The position numbers and the translations under genes were made by a program. The notes beneath the pieces are model-generated. The model was not told the origin of the DNA. It did not search any database and saw nothing but the letters and a program-made list of their open reading frames with translations. A stretch of 64,000 nucleotides of DNA from an uncultured Porphyromonadaceae bacterium (GTDB taxonomy: Bacteria; Bacteroidota; Bacteroidia; Bacteroidales; Muribaculaceae), in assembly GCA_947643665.1 (NCBI GenBank), contig CANRWW010000011.1, forward strand, positions 1-64,000, in the 5' to 3' direction. Within the stretch, counting starts at the first letter, position 1. The number at the start of each line of letters is the position of its first letter. Below are positions 44,186 through 54,942 of this stretch, one piece after another.

Positions 44186-46960
44186 ATGGAGTATAATCAT
44201 AGAGAAATAGAACAACGCTGGCAGCAGCACTGGAAAGAGAACAAAACTTATAAGACCGAAATAGATGGCAGCAAGCCCAAATATTATGTGCTTGACATGT
44301 TTCCCTATCCTTCGGGAGCAGGTCTGCATGTAGGCCATCCGCTCGGTTATATAGCATCCGATATTTTTTCCCGCTACAAACGTCTTCGTGGGTTCAATGT
44401 GCTCCATCCCATGGGGTATGACGCATATGGTCTCCCGGCAGAGCAGTATGCGATCCAGACCGGCCAGCATCCTGAAGTGACCACACGTGAAAACATAGCC
44501 CGTTACCGCCAGCAGCTTGACCGCATAGGTTTTTGTTACGACTGGGACCGCGAGATACGCACGTGTTCACCTGATTACTACAAATGGACACAGTGGGCTT
44601 TCATAGAGATGTTCAATCATTATTATGATACAGGATGTGGCAAGGCGATGCCTGTGGCGAATCTTGTAAAGCATTTCGAGGAAAACGGTACAGAGGGCAT
44701 ACATGCCGCATGCACGAAGGTACTGCACTTTACTGCGACCGAATGGAATGCGATGGATGCACGCCAGAAGAGCGACACTCTTATGAATTACCGTATTGCC
44801 TATCTTGGCAACACGATGGTGAACTGGTGTCCGAAGCTCGGAACCGTCCTTGCCAATGACGAGGTTAGCGAGGGTGTTTCTATCCGTGGCGGTTATCCTG
44901 TGGAGCAAAAGCTGATGTACCAGTGGTGCCTGCGTGTGAGCGCTTATGCGCCGCGTCTGATTGACGATTTGAACGAGGTAGCATGGAGCGATTCCATAAA
45001 GGAAACACAACGCAACTGGATAGGCCGCTCGGAAGGTGCCGAGATGCAGTTCAGGATAAAGGACAGCGATGTGGAGATGACAATCTTCACTACCCGTGCA
45101 GACACGGTGTTCGGTGTGACATTCATGGTGCTGGCTCCAGAAAGCAAGTATGTGGATATGGTAACCATTCCTGAACAGGTTGATGCCGTGAAGGCATACC
45201 GCGACGAGATAAAGCATAAGACTGAACGCGAGCGTCTGATTGACAAAAAGGTGAGCGGTGTGTTTACCGGCGCCTATGCGATCAACCCCCTTTCCGGTAA
45301 GGAGATTCCGGTATATGTGAGCGACTATGTGCTTGCCGGATATGGCACAGGAGCCATTATGGCAGTGCCTGCGCATGACAGCCGCGACTATGCTTTCGCG
45401 CGTCATTTCAATCTTCCCGTAATACCGCTTATAGAAGGTGCCGACGTGAGTGAGGGGAGTTTCGATGCCAAGGAAGGAAAAATGATAAATTCCAAGGGTC
45501 CGGGACTTGACCTTGACGGCATGGAAGTAAAAGAAGCCATAGCCGCAACCAAGCGCTTTATTGAAGAAAAGGGTATCGGCAAAGTAAAAGTGAATTATCG
45601 TTTGCGTGACGCCATATTCAGCCGTCAGCGCTATTGGGGCGAGCCTTTCCCTGTGTATTACAAGGATGGGATACCATGTATGTTGCCGATTTCAGAACTT
45701 CCTTTGCAGCTGCCCGAGATAGACAAATATCTTCCGACCGAAACAGGCGAGCCACCGCTGGGACGCGCCATAAACTGGCAGACCCCGGAAGGGTACCCGC
45801 TTGAACTGAATACCATGCCTGGATTTGCAGGATCGTCGGCATATTATCTCCGTTATATGGATCCCGGCAACAGTGAAGAACTTGTAAGCAAGGAAGCCAA
45901 CAATTACTGGCGAAACGTGGATCTTTACGTAGGTGGTACCGAGCATGCAACCGGCCACCTGATATATTCGCGTTTCTGGAACAAGTTCCTTTTCGATCTA
46001 GGAAAAGTCTGCGAAAAGGAACCGTTTGCGAAACTTATAAACCAGGGAATGATCCAGGGACGCAGTAATTTTGTGTACCGTATAAAAGATACCAACACAT
46101 TTGTGTCGCATGGCCTGAAGAAAGATTATGATGTGACGCCCATACATGTGGACGTGAACATTGTTTCCAATGATATTCTTGACCTTGACGCTTTCCGTGC
46201 GTGGCGTCCGGAGTATGCCGATGCCGAGTTTGTGCTTGAAGATGGCAAATATGTATGCGGCCATGCTGTCGAAAAGATGTCAAAATCCATGTTCAACGTG
46301 GTAAATCCGGATGATATAGTGGAGCGTTACGGAGCCGATACGTTGCGTCTTTATGAAATGTTCCTAGGTCCTGTGGAACAGAGCAAACCATGGGATACGA
46401 ATGGCATAGACGGTGTAAACCGCTTCATAAAGAAACTGTGGAATCTTTTCTACAAAGGAGACACACTCCTGGTGAACGATGACAAACCGTCGGCTGAAGC
46501 TCTAAAGTCAATCCATAAGCTGATAAAGAAGGTAACAGGAGATATAGAGAACTTCTCATACAATACTTCCGTAAGCGCTTTCATGATATGTGTGAATGAA
46601 CTTACCGCACTCAAATGCCACAGCCGTGAAGTGCTGGCCGACCTGATAGTGCTTCTGGCTCCTTTCGCACCACATGTGAGTGAAGAACTATGGCATAGCG
46701 CCCTCGGACAAAATACAACTGTATGTGATGCCCGCTGGCCGGAATGGAATGAGCAATATCTTAAAGAATCAAGTGTCAACTATGCCGTGAGCTTTAATGG
46801 CAAAGCACGCTTCAATATAAGCGTCCCTGCCGATATGCCCAAAGAGGAGGTTGAAAAAACAGCTCTTTCAGATGAGGCTGCCTCCAAATGGCTTGATGGC
46901 AAGACTATCGTGAAGATAATAGTTGTTCCCGGCAAGATAGTGAATATTGTCATAAAGTAA
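44186..46960 (+). CDS. leuS: Leucine-tRNA ligase
   Basis: A 924-residue class I aminoacyl-tRNA synthetase. The HIGH motif is HVGH at residues 48-51 and the KMSKS loop is [18 protein letters not shown]1 editing domain lies between them ([12 protein letters not shown], then [10 protein letters not shown]). The C-terminal anticodon-binding and LeuRS-specific domains are complete. It is followed by a GC-rich hairpin. Large frames on the opposite strand are shadows of it. Confidence 0.98.
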   Translation: MEYNHREIEQRWQQHWKENKTYKTEIDGSKPKYYVLDMFPYPSGAGLHVGHPLGYIASDIFSRYKRLRGFNVLHPMGYDAYGLPAEQYAIQTGQHPEVTTRENIARYRQQLDRIGFCYDWDREIRTCSPDYYKWTQWAFIEMFNHYYDTGCGKAMPVANLVKHFEENGTEGIHAACTKVLHFTATEWNAMDARQKSDTLMNYRIAYLGNTMVNWCPKLGTVLANDEVSEGVSIRGGYPVEQKLMYQWCLRVSAYAPRLIDDLNEVAWSDSIKETQRNWIGRSEGAEMQFRIKDSDVEMTIFTTRADTVFGVTFMVLAPESKYVDMVTIPEQVDAVKAYRDEIKHKTERERLIDKKVSGVFTGAYAINPLSGKEIPVYVSDYVLAGYGTGAIMAVPAHDSRDYAFARHFNLPVIPLIEGADVSEGSFDAKEGKMINSKGPGLDLDGMEVKEAIAATKRFIEEKGIGKVKVNYRLRDAIFSRQRYWGEPFPVYYKDGIPCMLPISELPLQLPEIDKYLPTETGEPPLGRAINWQTPEGYPLELNTMPGFAGSSAYYLRYMDPGNSEELVSKEANNYWRNVDLYVGGTEHATGHLIYSRFWNKFLFDLGKVCEKEPFAKLINQGMIQGRSNFVYRIKDTNTFVSHGLKKDYDVTPIHVDVNIVSNDILDLDAFRAWRPEYADAEFVLEDGKYVCGHAVEKMSKSMFNVVNPDDIVERYGADTLRLYEMFLGPVEQSKPWDTNGIDGVNRFIKKLWNLFYKGDTLLVNDDKPSAEALKSIHKLIKKVTGDIENFSYNTSVSAFMICVNELTALKCHSREVLADLIVLLAPFAPHVSEELWHSALGQNTTVCDARWPEWNEQYLKESSVNYAVSFNGKARFNISVPADMPKEEVEKTALSDEAASKWLDGKTIVKIIVVPGKIVNIVIK

Positions 46961-47040
46961 GTCTGCAAAGGGCTGGAGCCACTTAAGGCAATTTGTGACA
47001 ATAAATTGCATGGAATAGCGTTAAATAATTATGAGTAAAA

Positions 47041-47069
47041 GGGCAAGCGCCGTAACACGGCGCCTGCTC
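47041..47069 (+). terminator. GC-rich hairpin after leuS
   Basis: GCGCCGT-AAC-ACGGCGC with outer pairing GGGCA / TGCTC. No T-run follows. It lies in the 137-nt gap between leuS and rdgB. Confidence 0.45.
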
Positions 47070-47097
47070 TGTATAGATATATAACTATTTTACAGCC

Positions 47098-47694
47098 ATG
47101 AAGCTGCCACAGACTATAGTATTTGCAACAAATAACTCCCATAAACTTCAGGAGGCAAGAGACATACTTAAGGATCGGTGTAATGTGCTCTCCCTGTCTG
47201 AAATAAATTGTAATGACGATATACCCGAAACCGCCCCTACGCTTGAGGGAAATGCCCTGTTGAAGGCAAGATGGGTGAAGGAGCGTTACGGATATGATTG
47301 TTTCGCAGATGATACCGGTCTTGAAGTGGCTGCTTTGGATGGCGCTCCCGGAGTAAAATCAGCGCGCTATGCTGCATGCTGCGGTGAAAGTTCAGACCAT
47401 GACTCCCAGGCCAACATGCGTGTGCTGCTTGACAATCTTAAAGGTATTACTGAAAGGTCTGCACAGTTCCGTACTGTTATAGCCCTCATTTCTGACGGAA
47501 AAGAGTTTACTTTCGAAGGTAAGGTAAAAGGTGAGATACTGGAATTTCCGGCAGGCAACGACGGGTTCGGATATGATCCCGTATTCAGACCCGAAGGCCA
47601 GACACTGACTTTCGCGGAAATGAGCGCAGGGCAAAAAAATTCCATGAGCCACCGCCGCAGGGCACTTGATGCCATGCTTGCGGAACTGGAATGA
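47098..47694 (+). CDS. rdgB: dITP/XTP pyrophosphatase (RdgB/HAM1)
   Basis: Removes non-canonical purine nucleotides (dITP, XTP) from the pool; cytoplasmic. The 198-residue protein has [12 protein letters not shown] near residues 9-20, [23 protein letters not shown] and the C-terminal [15 protein letters not shown]. It is followed by porZ. Confidence 0.95.
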   Translation: MKLPQTIVFATNNSHKLQEARDILKDRCNVLSLSEINCNDDIPETAPTLEGNALLKARWVKERYGYDCFADDTGLEVAALDGAPGVKSARYAACCGESSDHDSQANMRVLLDNLKGITERSAQFRTVIALISDGKEFTFEGKVKGEILEFPAGNDGFGYDPVFRPEGQTLTFAEMSAGQKNSMSHRRRALDAMLAELE

Positions 47695-47761
47695 AGGTTT
47701 TCCCGTAAAATGAGACAAATAGCTTTTGAATACACACAACAATAAACTACACAGTGATCTG

Positions 47762-50194
47762 ATGACAATGCTGAAAAAACTTATATCGTTAATATTGGTG
47801 CTGATTCCGGTGGCCATGTCTGCACAACTTGCGGTAGGGGGGTGGACTCTCCATACGCCGTACAGAAATGTGGATCGCATGGCAGAAACCACGGTTTATG
47901 TGTATTATATGTCGCAGGGAGCCCTTTTCCGCATTGACAAGGCTACAACCGAAGTGCAGTCACTCAATATATCCACACTTCTTAATGACGGTAATGTAAA
48001 CGGCCTTTATGCGGACCGTGACGGTAAAAGCATGCTTGTTACATATGCATCCGGCAATATGGACAGGATATATGATTCAGGCAAGATAGTGAACATATCG
48101 GATATCAAGGATGCCGTAATGACCACATCCCGTAATATAAACCATGTTGATTTCGGAAACGGCATGTTTTTAGTAGCCACAGATTTCGGTATGGTTGTAA
48201 TGGATGATAAAAAAAATGAGGTCCAGCGCACCATATATACCCCTTCATCTGTAAAAAATGTGGTTGCATCAGGTGAATATGTAGGTCTTTATATGGGTGA
48301 AAAATTGCTTTTTGCCAAGAATGACCACAATCTCACCTCTGTCAATGTTATGAAATCCCTGGATGGCGATAATGGTGGCGCATGGAACAATATGAAAGGT
48401 GCAGGCGACAAGTGGATTTATCTGATAAATTTTTATAACAATACATATCACCTTCATAAGGCTATCATAGATTTTGAAAACAATACTTTCGTTTCCGCTG
48501 AAGTAAAGGCACCTGGTACGAACAACAACAGCAATGGCTTTACCGATGAATTGTCGGTTTGCAAAAATGGCATATATGCATGCAATGACAAGGGGGCATA
48601 TATCATTAACCACAATGGTGAAGAAAGTTATGTGGAAAACATCATCAGGAAATCTGATGAGAAAATGAGCTATTTTGACGACAACAAACGTGCGTGGAAA
48701 GCTGATGCCGACGGCGTCCATTTCGTAGATGTGGCTTCCGGCCATATAATCGTCGATACTTCAAAACCATCAAATCTTACTGTAGGCATATCTTCAGCCA
48801 TGCATGTGGGTAATTCCGGAAAAATCTATGTGTATAATCTTGGTGAACATGATTTATGGAAACTTCCGGTAACAGAACGTTCGCAGACATTTGTAAATGT
48901 GATCTCGAAAGGAAACTTTATTGATGTAAGCGGTGTGGATGTCAAGACCGACAACAGAAGCAGCAATTCATTCACTCCTACGGCTCCCCATCATGTGGCA
49001 TATGGATTCCGCATATGCGAGGATCCTACAGATCCTGACGCTTATTATGTAGGTACTATGTTTGAGGGTTGTTATCGTATAAAGGATGGCAAGCAGACGC
49101 ATAAATATTTTACCGATAATTCCCCGCTTATAGGTTTTGCCGGCACATGGGCTTATCCCGTGGGATTACCTATAGTGGACAGGAATGGCAATCTGTGGCT
49201 ATACCAGTTCAGAGAAGATATAGACGGTTCAAAAAGAATACATTATCTGCCGTCATCAAAGCGCATGTCTGATGACGTAAAAGTTTCAGACTGGACTTCG
49301 CACAGCCTTAAGGACCAGGATAAGAAGACATATCGCGACATGTATGGATTCGCTTGCAAACAATCTGACCATGTGATAATGCTTCCCGGAAGATGGAATG
49401 ATGTGATCATAGTGCTGAATGGGAAAGGAACAGAGTCGCCGGCAGACGATACACTTTTGCTTATAAAGAAATACATTGACCAGGACAGCAAGCAATTATC
49501 TTTTTCTCACGGCATATGCGGCATAGAGGATATGAAAGGACGCATATGGATAGGTACTGATAAAGGTGTGTTTGAGATAACCGATATAAAAAAGGTCAAT
49601 TCTTCCACTATTACGGTAAACCATCTGAAGGTTCCACGTAATGACGGTACAAATCTGGCAGATTATCTGCTTGATGGGCAGATGGTAAACTGTATTGCAT
49701 TAGATGGCCAGAATCGTAAGTGGATCGCGACAATGTCCGGTGTATATTTAGTCAGCGAGAATGGGGACGAGATTCTTGAGCATTTCACAACAGATAACTC
49801 CATTCTTCCGTCAAACAGCGTATATTCCGTGGCATGCGATGCCAATTCCAGCAGTGTGTTTTTCGGTACCAATCTGGGTGTAGTGGAATATAATTCCACC
49901 TCTTCACCGGGATATGATAACTATAATGATGTAGTGGCTTATCCCAATCCTGTCCGTCCGGATTATTATGGCTGGATCACAATCAAGGGGCTTATGGATG
50001 ACAGTCTTGTAAAGATAACAGATGCTTCAGGCAACGTATTCCATCAAGGCCGTAGCAATGGCGGCATGTATGTATGGGATGGCTGTAATGCTGATGGTGA
50101 GCGTGTGAAGACTGGTGTATACTATGTAATGGCTTCACAGAATGCGACTGGAAGCACGGAAGCATGTGTGACTAAGATAATGGTTGTAAATTGA
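47762..50194 (+). CDS. porZ: PorZ-like type IX secretion protein
   Basis: A protein of about 810 residues with a signal peptide (MLKKLISLILVLIPVAMSAQ). Two seven-bladed-type beta-propellers cover most of the length, with the regulator-propeller patterns GVFEIT, DRNGNLWLYQF and GRIWIGTDKGVFEI. A C-terminal beta domain (YPNPVRPDYYGWITIKGL ... DGERVKTGVYYVMAS) resembles the CTD of PorZ. PorZ belongs to the T9SS attachment complex with PorU, PorV and PorQ and binds A-LPS in Porphyromonas. The frame is open from a TTG at 47726; I choose the ATG at 47762 just before the signal peptide (a second ATG is at 47768). Confidence 0.85.
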   Translation: MTMLKKLISLILVLIPVAMSAQLAVGGWTLHTPYRNVDRMAETTVYVYYMSQGALFRIDKATTEVQSLNISTLLNDGNVNGLYADRDGKSMLVTYASGNMDRIYDSGKIVNISDIKDAVMTTSRNINHVDFGNGMFLVATDFGMVVMDDKKNEVQRTIYTPSSVKNVVASGEYVGLYMGEKLLFAKNDHNLTSVNVMKSLDGDNGGAWNNMKGAGDKWIYLINFYNNTYHLHKAIIDFENNTFVSAEVKAPGTNNNSNGFTDELSVCKNGIYACNDKGAYIINHNGEESYVENIIRKSDEKMSYFDDNKRAWKADADGVHFVDVASGHIIVDTSKPSNLTVGISSAMHVGNSGKIYVYNLGEHDLWKLPVTERSQTFVNVISKGNFIDVSGVDVKTDNRSSNSFTPTAPHHVAYGFRICEDPTDPDAYYVGTMFEGCYRIKDGKQTHKYFTDNSPLIGFAGTWAYPVGLPIVDRNGNLWLYQFREDIDGSKRIHYLPSSKRMSDDVKVSDWTSHSLKDQDKKTYRDMYGFACKQSDHVIMLPGRWNDVIIVLNGKGTESPADDTLLLIKKYIDQDSKQLSFSHGICGIEDMKGRIWIGTDKGVFEITDIKKVNSSTITVNHLKVPRNDGTNLADYLLDGQMVNCIALDGQNRKWIATMSGVYLVSENGDEILEHFTTDNSILPSNSVYSVACDANSSSVFFGTNLGVVEYNSTSSPGYDNYNDVVAYPNPVRPDYYGWITIKGLMDDSLVKITDASGNVFHQGRSNGGMYVWDGCNADGERVKTGVYYVMASQNATGSTEACVTKIMVVN

Positions 50195-50315
50195 TGTCGT
50201 CCAAGGTTGTGGACGGTATGATTGCTTGTTTGCAAAACAAGTGGTTCCACGGTTATGTTATAAATGATATTAGGCTTTCAAGCCGGTAATTGTAACTTGC
50301 TTAAACTCAAAAAAG

Positions 50316-50840
50316 GTGATTACGCTAAAATATAAAGATGAAGAAGATCGCGCCTATGGGCTCAGTGGTATGGTTGTGAGTATGTATCTTCTTGATAATG
50401 AAAGATATATAGATTCTATTTCTTTGGATGCCGAGCCGGATATGGGTATGCAGTTTACAGCTGATTTTTTTCACCAGCCAAATCCCAATCTTTCCCCAAA
50501 GGCAGTATGGAACGATTCATTGTCGCGTTTCAATCTGTTGAACAGCCTGTTATTGTCCAATCTCATGTCGCGTGCCCTGGTGAGGCATAATGAGAATATA
50601 ACACGTGAGCTGTACCAACTCCTGATGAATATGCTTATTGATGAAGGGCATGATCTTTGTTCGCTTGATGAGGATGAAATAAAGGAACTCTACAACAAGA
50701 ATTTCAGTTATTATCACGAGGTATTCTCAAATGATACGGTGAATCGTACAGTACGCGGTATCGCAGACATGCTACGTCGTGAACGTATCCTTGATAGTGA
50801 AGCCCTTTATGCATGTATGCGTCCGATGAGACGTTGGTAA
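50316..50840 (+). CDS. Uncharacterised conserved protein downstream of porZ
   Basis: A 174-residue, probably cytoplasmic and mostly helical acidic protein. I do not recognise a family. Visible features are an N-terminal beta segment (ITLKYKDEEDRAYGL), a central helical region (NLLNSLLLSNLMSRALVRH) and a C-terminal helix rich in Arg. It begins with GTG at 50316 right after AAAAAG, and no ATG gives the same N-terminus. It is 22 nt before the acyltransferase gene, so the two may be coupled. The gap to porZ (121 nt) has only a short repeat CTTGTTT / AAAACAAG. Confidence 0.65.
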   Translation: MITLKYKDEEDRAYGLSGMVVSMYLLDNERYIDSISLDAEPDMGMQFTADFFHQPNPNLSPKAVWNDSLSRFNLLNSLLLSNLMSRALVRHNENITRELYQLLMNMLIDEGHDLCSLDEDEIKELYNKNFSYYHEVFSNDTVNRTVRGIADMLRRERILDSEALYACMRPMRRW

Positions 50841-50861
50841 AAAGCATTTTGACCAAGCATA

Positions 50862-51962
50862 ATGCCGGCTAAAGCGCGACAGCAATATAATGGCTCTCTG
50901 ATAAAGTTTATTGCCTATATGCAGATTATAGGCATAATCCTGGTGGTATTGGGGCATTCGTTTCATGAATATCCCGATGGTGACCATGGGATGTCCACGA
51001 TGCTTTACAGGATGATGTATAGTTTCAGGATGCCGACATTCATGTTTGTCTCCGGTTTTCTGATGGTGTACACTACCCATATACGGCGTATTGACCCACC
51101 GGCTATAAAAGATTTTCTCACGTCAAAGGTAAAAAGGTTGTTACTGCCTTTTTTTGTATTGTCGCTTGTCACCTTCGTTCCACGTGCCATGATGACGGGT
51201 ATGGCTGATGATGAGGTAAGTATGTCTTTTGATTCCTTGTGGAAAAGCCTGTTGTATTCCGGCCATATGGTAATTCCCTATTTCTGGTTTTTACAGGCAA
51301 GTTTTGTTTTACTCACTGTAAATTATTGTGTGATATATTTTGCTGAAAAAAGGAAAGTGACACACTGGAAAACCTATAGCGTGTTGCTTGCAATAGCCTT
51401 GGTGCTGCCGGCTTCCTCGTTCAGTGATTTCCTTTCAATAAATTCAGTGGTAAGGCTTAGTGTATATTTTATCCTCGGAAGTGCTTACAGCCATTATTCC
51501 GCACAGGTAGACAGGTTTATAAAGTGGGATTCTCCATGGGTTATGCTTGCATTCGTAGCTGTATGGAGCGTAAGTTTTATGTTTTTTGAAGGTAGTGCGT
51601 GGATGATACTGTGTTCAATAACAGGGATCTGTATGTGCATGTCGCTGGCCAAAATCCTTGAAAGCAGAAGAATAGGGGTATTCGATCATCTTATCGGCGC
51701 CAATTACATGATATTTCTTCTTTCGTGGTATTTCAATGTTGCTACCCAGCAGGTGCTGGCTGCCTTTGTTTCTCTTCCCTGGTGGATCCATACGCTGATG
51801 TCGCTTACAGCAGGCATTTATATACCGTATCTGTTTTACAGGTATATGCAGTCGCATCCCGACAGCCGTATTGTCAGGGTAAGCGCATATGTTCTCGGAC
51901 AATCCTTGCGCAAAAAAATTACGGGACCCAGCCCGGTGTATGCATTGGGTCAAGATAAATGA
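50862..51962 (+). CDS. Acyltransferase 3 family membrane protein
   Basis: A 366-residue inner-membrane protein with about ten membrane segments. The family-typical N-terminal segment VVLGHSFHEYP carries the catalytic-type His, and the MYSFRMPTFMFVSGFL stretch is characteristic. It likely adds acetyl, succinyl or another acyl group to a surface or periplasmic glycan; the substrate is unknown. Confidence 0.82.
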   Translation: MPAKARQQYNGSLIKFIAYMQIIGIILVVLGHSFHEYPDGDHGMSTMLYRMMYSFRMPTFMFVSGFLMVYTTHIRRIDPPAIKDFLTSKVKRLLLPFFVLSLVTFVPRAMMTGMADDEVSMSFDSLWKSLLYSGHMVIPYFWFLQASFVLLTVNYCVIYFAEKRKVTHWKTYSVLLAIALVLPASSFSDFLSINSVVRLSVYFILGSAYSHYSAQVDRFIKWDSPWVMLAFVAVWSVSFMFFEGSAWMILCSITGICMCMSLAKILESRRIGVFDHLIGANYMIFLLSWYFNVATQQVLAAFVSLPWWIHTLMSLTAGIYIPYLFYRYMQSHPDSRIVRVSAYVLGQSLRKKITGPSPVYALGQDK

Positions 51963-52054
51963 TATACAATATATCATTTATACTTTTCTTTTAAAAAACA
52001 TTAAAAAAAATGTTTGGCAATTCATGAAAAGTAATGATTGTAAAAACTATTTGT

Positions 52055-52062
52055 TACTTTTG
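52055..52062 (+). promoter_or_regulatory. -7 box for the gene at 52102
   Basis: TACTTTTG fits the Bacteroidota -7 element, 40 nt before the ATG, in an AT-rich stretch. The nearest TTG upstream is only 14 nt away, so -33 is uncertain. Confidence 0.4.
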
Positions 52063-52101
52063 CAACAAGTGCAGTATAAGTAACAAATAAATCATTGATT
52101 A

Positions 52102-53535
52102 ATGAAGAAATTCTACATCTTATCTTTAGGCATCTTGTTATGTGCTGGTGGTGCGTCAGCTGCAAGCCGTTTCAAGTCGGCAAAACCGCAACAACGTTCA
52201 AAAAAATTCAAGACAGAGGCTGCCGCTCCATTATGGCGCCCGTCTGTAGTGACCGATTTTATGTTTATGGACGACGAATGGCTGAAACTCGGTCAGGCTA
52301 CCTGCAAATATGATTCCAGAGGCAATCTCATAGAAGAATTTGCTGAAGACGAAGATGGCGGCAAATATAAGACTGTAAACACATATGACGAATATAACAA
52401 TGTAGTCACAAGACTGGAGACAATAGACGAAGGTGATGGTTGGGAGAACAGCTCAAAGCGTGAATTTGTGTACGACCCTGTGGTTCACAATTTCTATACA
52501 CGCCGTTTCGCGTTTGACTGGGATGGAGAAAACTGGGTGTCAACCTATGCTACCGAATACAATGACGTGATTCGCAACAATGCAGGATATATCACCGAGA
52601 TTGTGAAGTCTCTCCCCTGGATGGACGACATGAGAGCCGCCTACCGCTCGGTATGGAAATATGACGAAAATACAGGCAAGGCTTCGGAATACGAGTATTA
52701 CACGAATTACAGCACCGAAGGTACCGAATGGGAGCTGTATGACAATATCAGTTACCGCAATATAGAGTGGGAGACCACAGATGGCCAGATGACGGAATCA
52801 AATATTTTCGATCTGGTTTCCGGCAATAACAAAGTGAAATCCGCGACAGTATATTGTTCTGATGCTGAAGAAACATGGGTTGACGGTTACTTCTTCGTGG
52901 AGTACTCCCAGCAAAATCCCGATGATTATTTCACCAAAGAAACCTATTCTGATCCTACCGAGATAGGACGTACCACACGTCGCGAGACTATTGATGCCAA
53001 CGGCAGTTTACGTATCACCGAATCAGAATATTTCGATGAGGATGGAGAGCCTACCGATGACCCCACCTACGTAGTTGTGGAGGAAATAATGATGGACGAG
53101 CATGGTAATCCTGTGAGCGATATCATATCTGAGACATTTGAGGGTGTTACCGAGGTCGTAGCCGGCATGAAGAATGAATATACATATGATGCGGACGGCA
53201 ACATAACAGAGGTTATCTCCATGGAGTATGATTATGAAACAGAGGAGTTTTTCTACAACGTGCGCACTGTATATGGTAAATATGTGGATGCTGCAGGGGT
53301 AGAATCAATTGTAAATGACGGTTCTGACGCAAAATGGAATATAGGTGTATCTTCTGTGGCAGCAGAGTGTGCAGGTCTTACCGGTCTTTCCGCTTATAAC
53401 CTGCATGGAGTCAAAGTTCTTTCCGCAGTTGCTACTGACGGTCATGCCGCTCTCAGTTTCGACACTCTTCCCGCTGGCATATATCTGGTACATGCTGACG
53501 GTACAGACAGTACTATACGTTTTGTAAAACGCTGA
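52102..53535 (+). CDS. Secreted protein with T9SS sorting domain and YD-like repeats
   Basis: A 477-residue exported protein with a signal peptide (residues 1-20, GGASA). Residues about 60-400 contain repeated strands of the form KYD-x-RGNL, TYDEYNN, WKYDENTGK and TYDADGN, similar to YD/RHS-type repeats but divergent. The C-terminal 65 residues form a T9SS type A sorting domain (LSAYNLHGVK, TLPAGIYLVHADG, RFVKR). Function unknown; a surface protein is likely. It is closed by the hairpins at 53553-53672. Confidence 0.75.
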   Translation: MKKFYILSLGILLCAGGASAASRFKSAKPQQRSKKFKTEAAAPLWRPSVVTDFMFMDDEWLKLGQATCKYDSRGNLIEEFAEDEDGGKYKTVNTYDEYNNVVTRLETIDEGDGWENSSKREFVYDPVVHNFYTRRFAFDWDGENWVSTYATEYNDVIRNNAGYITEIVKSLPWMDDMRAAYRSVWKYDENTGKASEYEYYTNYSTEGTEWELYDNISYRNIEWETTDGQMTESNIFDLVSGNNKVKSATVYCSDAEETWVDGYFFVEYSQQNPDDYFTKETYSDPTEIGRTTRRETIDANGSLRITESEYFDEDGEPTDDPTYVVVEEIMMDEHGNPVSDIISETFEGVTEVVAGMKNEYTYDADGNITEVISMEYDYETEEFFYNVRTVYGKYVDAAGVESIVNDGSDAKWNIGVSSVAAECAGLTGLSAYNLHGVKVLSAVATDGHAALSFDTLPAGIYLVHADGTDSTIRFVKR

Positions 53536-53552
53536 TTTTATTATAATCAAAA

Positions 53553-53606
53553 GAGGGTTCTGTCAGAATGGCTCCTATCCAGATGGGTCATTCTGACAGA
53601 ACCCTC
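53553..53606. repeat. Dispersed hairpin element, copy 2
   Basis: A perfect 18-bp stem (53553-53570 and 53589-53606) with an 18-nt loop, GCTCCTATCCAGATGGGT. The 26 nt at 53562-53587 are identical to 23708-23733. It lies in the 157-nt gap between the convergent 52102 gene and pfkA. Confidence 0.65.
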
Positions 53607-53616
53607 GCCATATGGG

Positions 53617-53672
53617 AAAAAACAAGACGGTGTGTCAAAATTCGCGAATTTTGACACACCGTCTTGTTTTTT
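53617..53672. terminator. 56-bp perfect palindrome, bidirectional terminator
   Basis: Two 28-nt arms without a loop (53617-53644, 53645-53672), flanked internally by A-runs and T-runs that serve as T-tails for both strands. It lies between the convergent genes at 52102 and pfkA and would stop transcripts from both sides. Confidence 0.85.
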
Positions 53673-53692
53673 CATAGATGCCAATGACAGCA

Positions 53693-54673
53693 TCAGATGG
53701 ATAGGCGACGGAGGGTATTGAGAAGTTCCCGGTTGATGGGCTTGTCGTTCTTTATGGCTTTGTTGAATGGCACATATACGATTTCATCGTTCTTTATGCC
53801 TATCATCACGTTACGTTGGTCATCAAGAAGAGCGTCAATGGCTGCGGCACCCATGCGGGAAGCAAGTATGCGGTCGTGTGCAGTCGGTGATCCTCCACGC
53901 TGCAGGTGTCCGAGGATTGAGACGCGCACGTCGTATTGCGGGTATTCTTTTTCCACACGTTCGGCTATACCCATTGCTCCTCCTGTTACAGGGCTTTCGG
54001 CTACCAGTACTATGGATGAGTTCTTGCTTTTTCTGAATCCGTTCTGGATAAGATCTGCCAGCTGGTCTACTTCTGTGGAGATTTCAGGTATTATTGCCGC
54101 TTCGGCTCCTGATGCAATAGCACCATTGAGTGCGAGGAATCCGGCGTCGCGTCCCATTACTTCGATGAAGAAAAGACGTTCATGTGATGTTGCCGTATCT
54201 CTGATTTTGTCAACACATTCCATGATAGTGTTGAGGGCAGTGTCGTAACCGATCGTGGTGTCGGTACCGTACAGGTCGTTGTCAATCGTGCCTGGCAGAC
54301 CTATTATCGGAAGATTGAATTCGTTTGCGAAAATACGTGCCCCGGTGAGTGATCCGTCACCGCCTATTACCACAAGTGCGTCTATTCCGTGCCTCTTTAG
54401 ATTATCGTATGCAAGCTGACGCCCTTCCGGTGTCATGAATTCCTTGCATCGAGCAGTCTTAAGTATGGTGCCCCCTCGTTGTATGATGTTTGATACATTG
54501 GCAGTGGAAAATTCCACTATTTCATCAGTGACAAGTCCGCGGTATCCGCGATATATGCCTTTTACTTTAAATCCGCTGAATATGGCCGAGCGGGTTACGG
54601 CACGTATTGCGGCGTTCATGCCGGGGGCATCTCCTCCGGAAGTCAGAATACCGATGCATTTGATGTCTGCCAT
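53693..54673 (-). CDS. pfkA: ATP-dependent 6-phosphofructokinase
   Basis: Makes fructose 1,6-bisphosphate in glycolysis. The 326-residue length fits bacterial PfkA. GGDGS at 104-108 has Gly at the position that is Asp in pyrophosphate-dependent enzymes, so ATP is the likely donor. The catalytic TIDND lies at 129-133. IEVMGRDAG and [15 protein letters not shown] are also present. It is the only minus-strand gene right of the origin and thus runs against the replication fork. A strong hairpin ends it. Confidence 0.95.
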   Translation of the reverse strand: MADIKCIGILTSGGDAPGMNAAIRAVTRSAIFSGFKVKGIYRGYRGLVTDEIVEFSTANVSNIIQRGGTILKTARCKEFMTPEGRQLAYDNLKRHGIDALVVIGGDGSLTGARIFANEFNLPIIGLPGTIDNDLYGTDTTIGYDTALNTIMECVDKIRDTATSHERLFFIEVMGRDAGFLALNGAIASGAEAAIIPEISTEVDQLADLIQNGFRKSKNSSIVLVAESPVTGGAMGIAERVEKEYPQYDVRVSILGHLQRGGSPTAHDRILASRMGAAAIDALLDDQRNVMIGIKNDEIVYVPFNKAIKNDKPINRELLNTLRRLSI

Positions 54674-54796
54674 ATCTGGAAACCCTTTATGAAATTGTTA
54701 AAATGGATATTGATTTGTAAGTTCAAATTCTGATAAATATCTGGTATATAGATCTATTATCTAGATTTGACAATCACAAAAATTCATTACTAAAGG

Positions 54797-54804
54797 CAAA
54801 GTTA
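54797..54804 (-). promoter_or_regulatory. Candidate -7 box for pfkA
   Basis: Minus-strand TAACTTTG, about 120 nt before the pfkA start, with no clear -33 element. Confidence 0.35.
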
Positions 54805-54855
54805 ATTGTTTTTTGCCAAATGAAGAAATTAGCGCGGAATATATTTCTGTGTTGT

Positions 54856-54886
54856 TTTGGATTTAAACAAATTATGATTATCTTTG
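54856..54886 (+). promoter_or_regulatory. Promoter of the giant adhesin gene
   Basis: TTTG (54856-54859), 19-nt spacer, TATCTTTG (54879-54886): both elements and the spacing fit the Bacteroidota consensus. The start of transcription would be about 50 nt before the ATG at 54943. Confidence 0.75.
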
Positions 54887-54942
54887 AGGCGGCCACATGT
54901 AATATTTGCCATTCTTTAGCCTAATCAATAAATTTGAATATT

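Noticed and set aside
44567-45406. Minus-strand frame of 279 codons opposite leuS
   Set aside because: Shadow of the leuS coding frame; Cys/His-rich random-looking composition and no domain.
51175-51190. Possible second parS (CGTTCCACGTGCCATG)
   Set aside because: Five of 16 positions differ from the consensus and it lies inside the acyltransferase gene.
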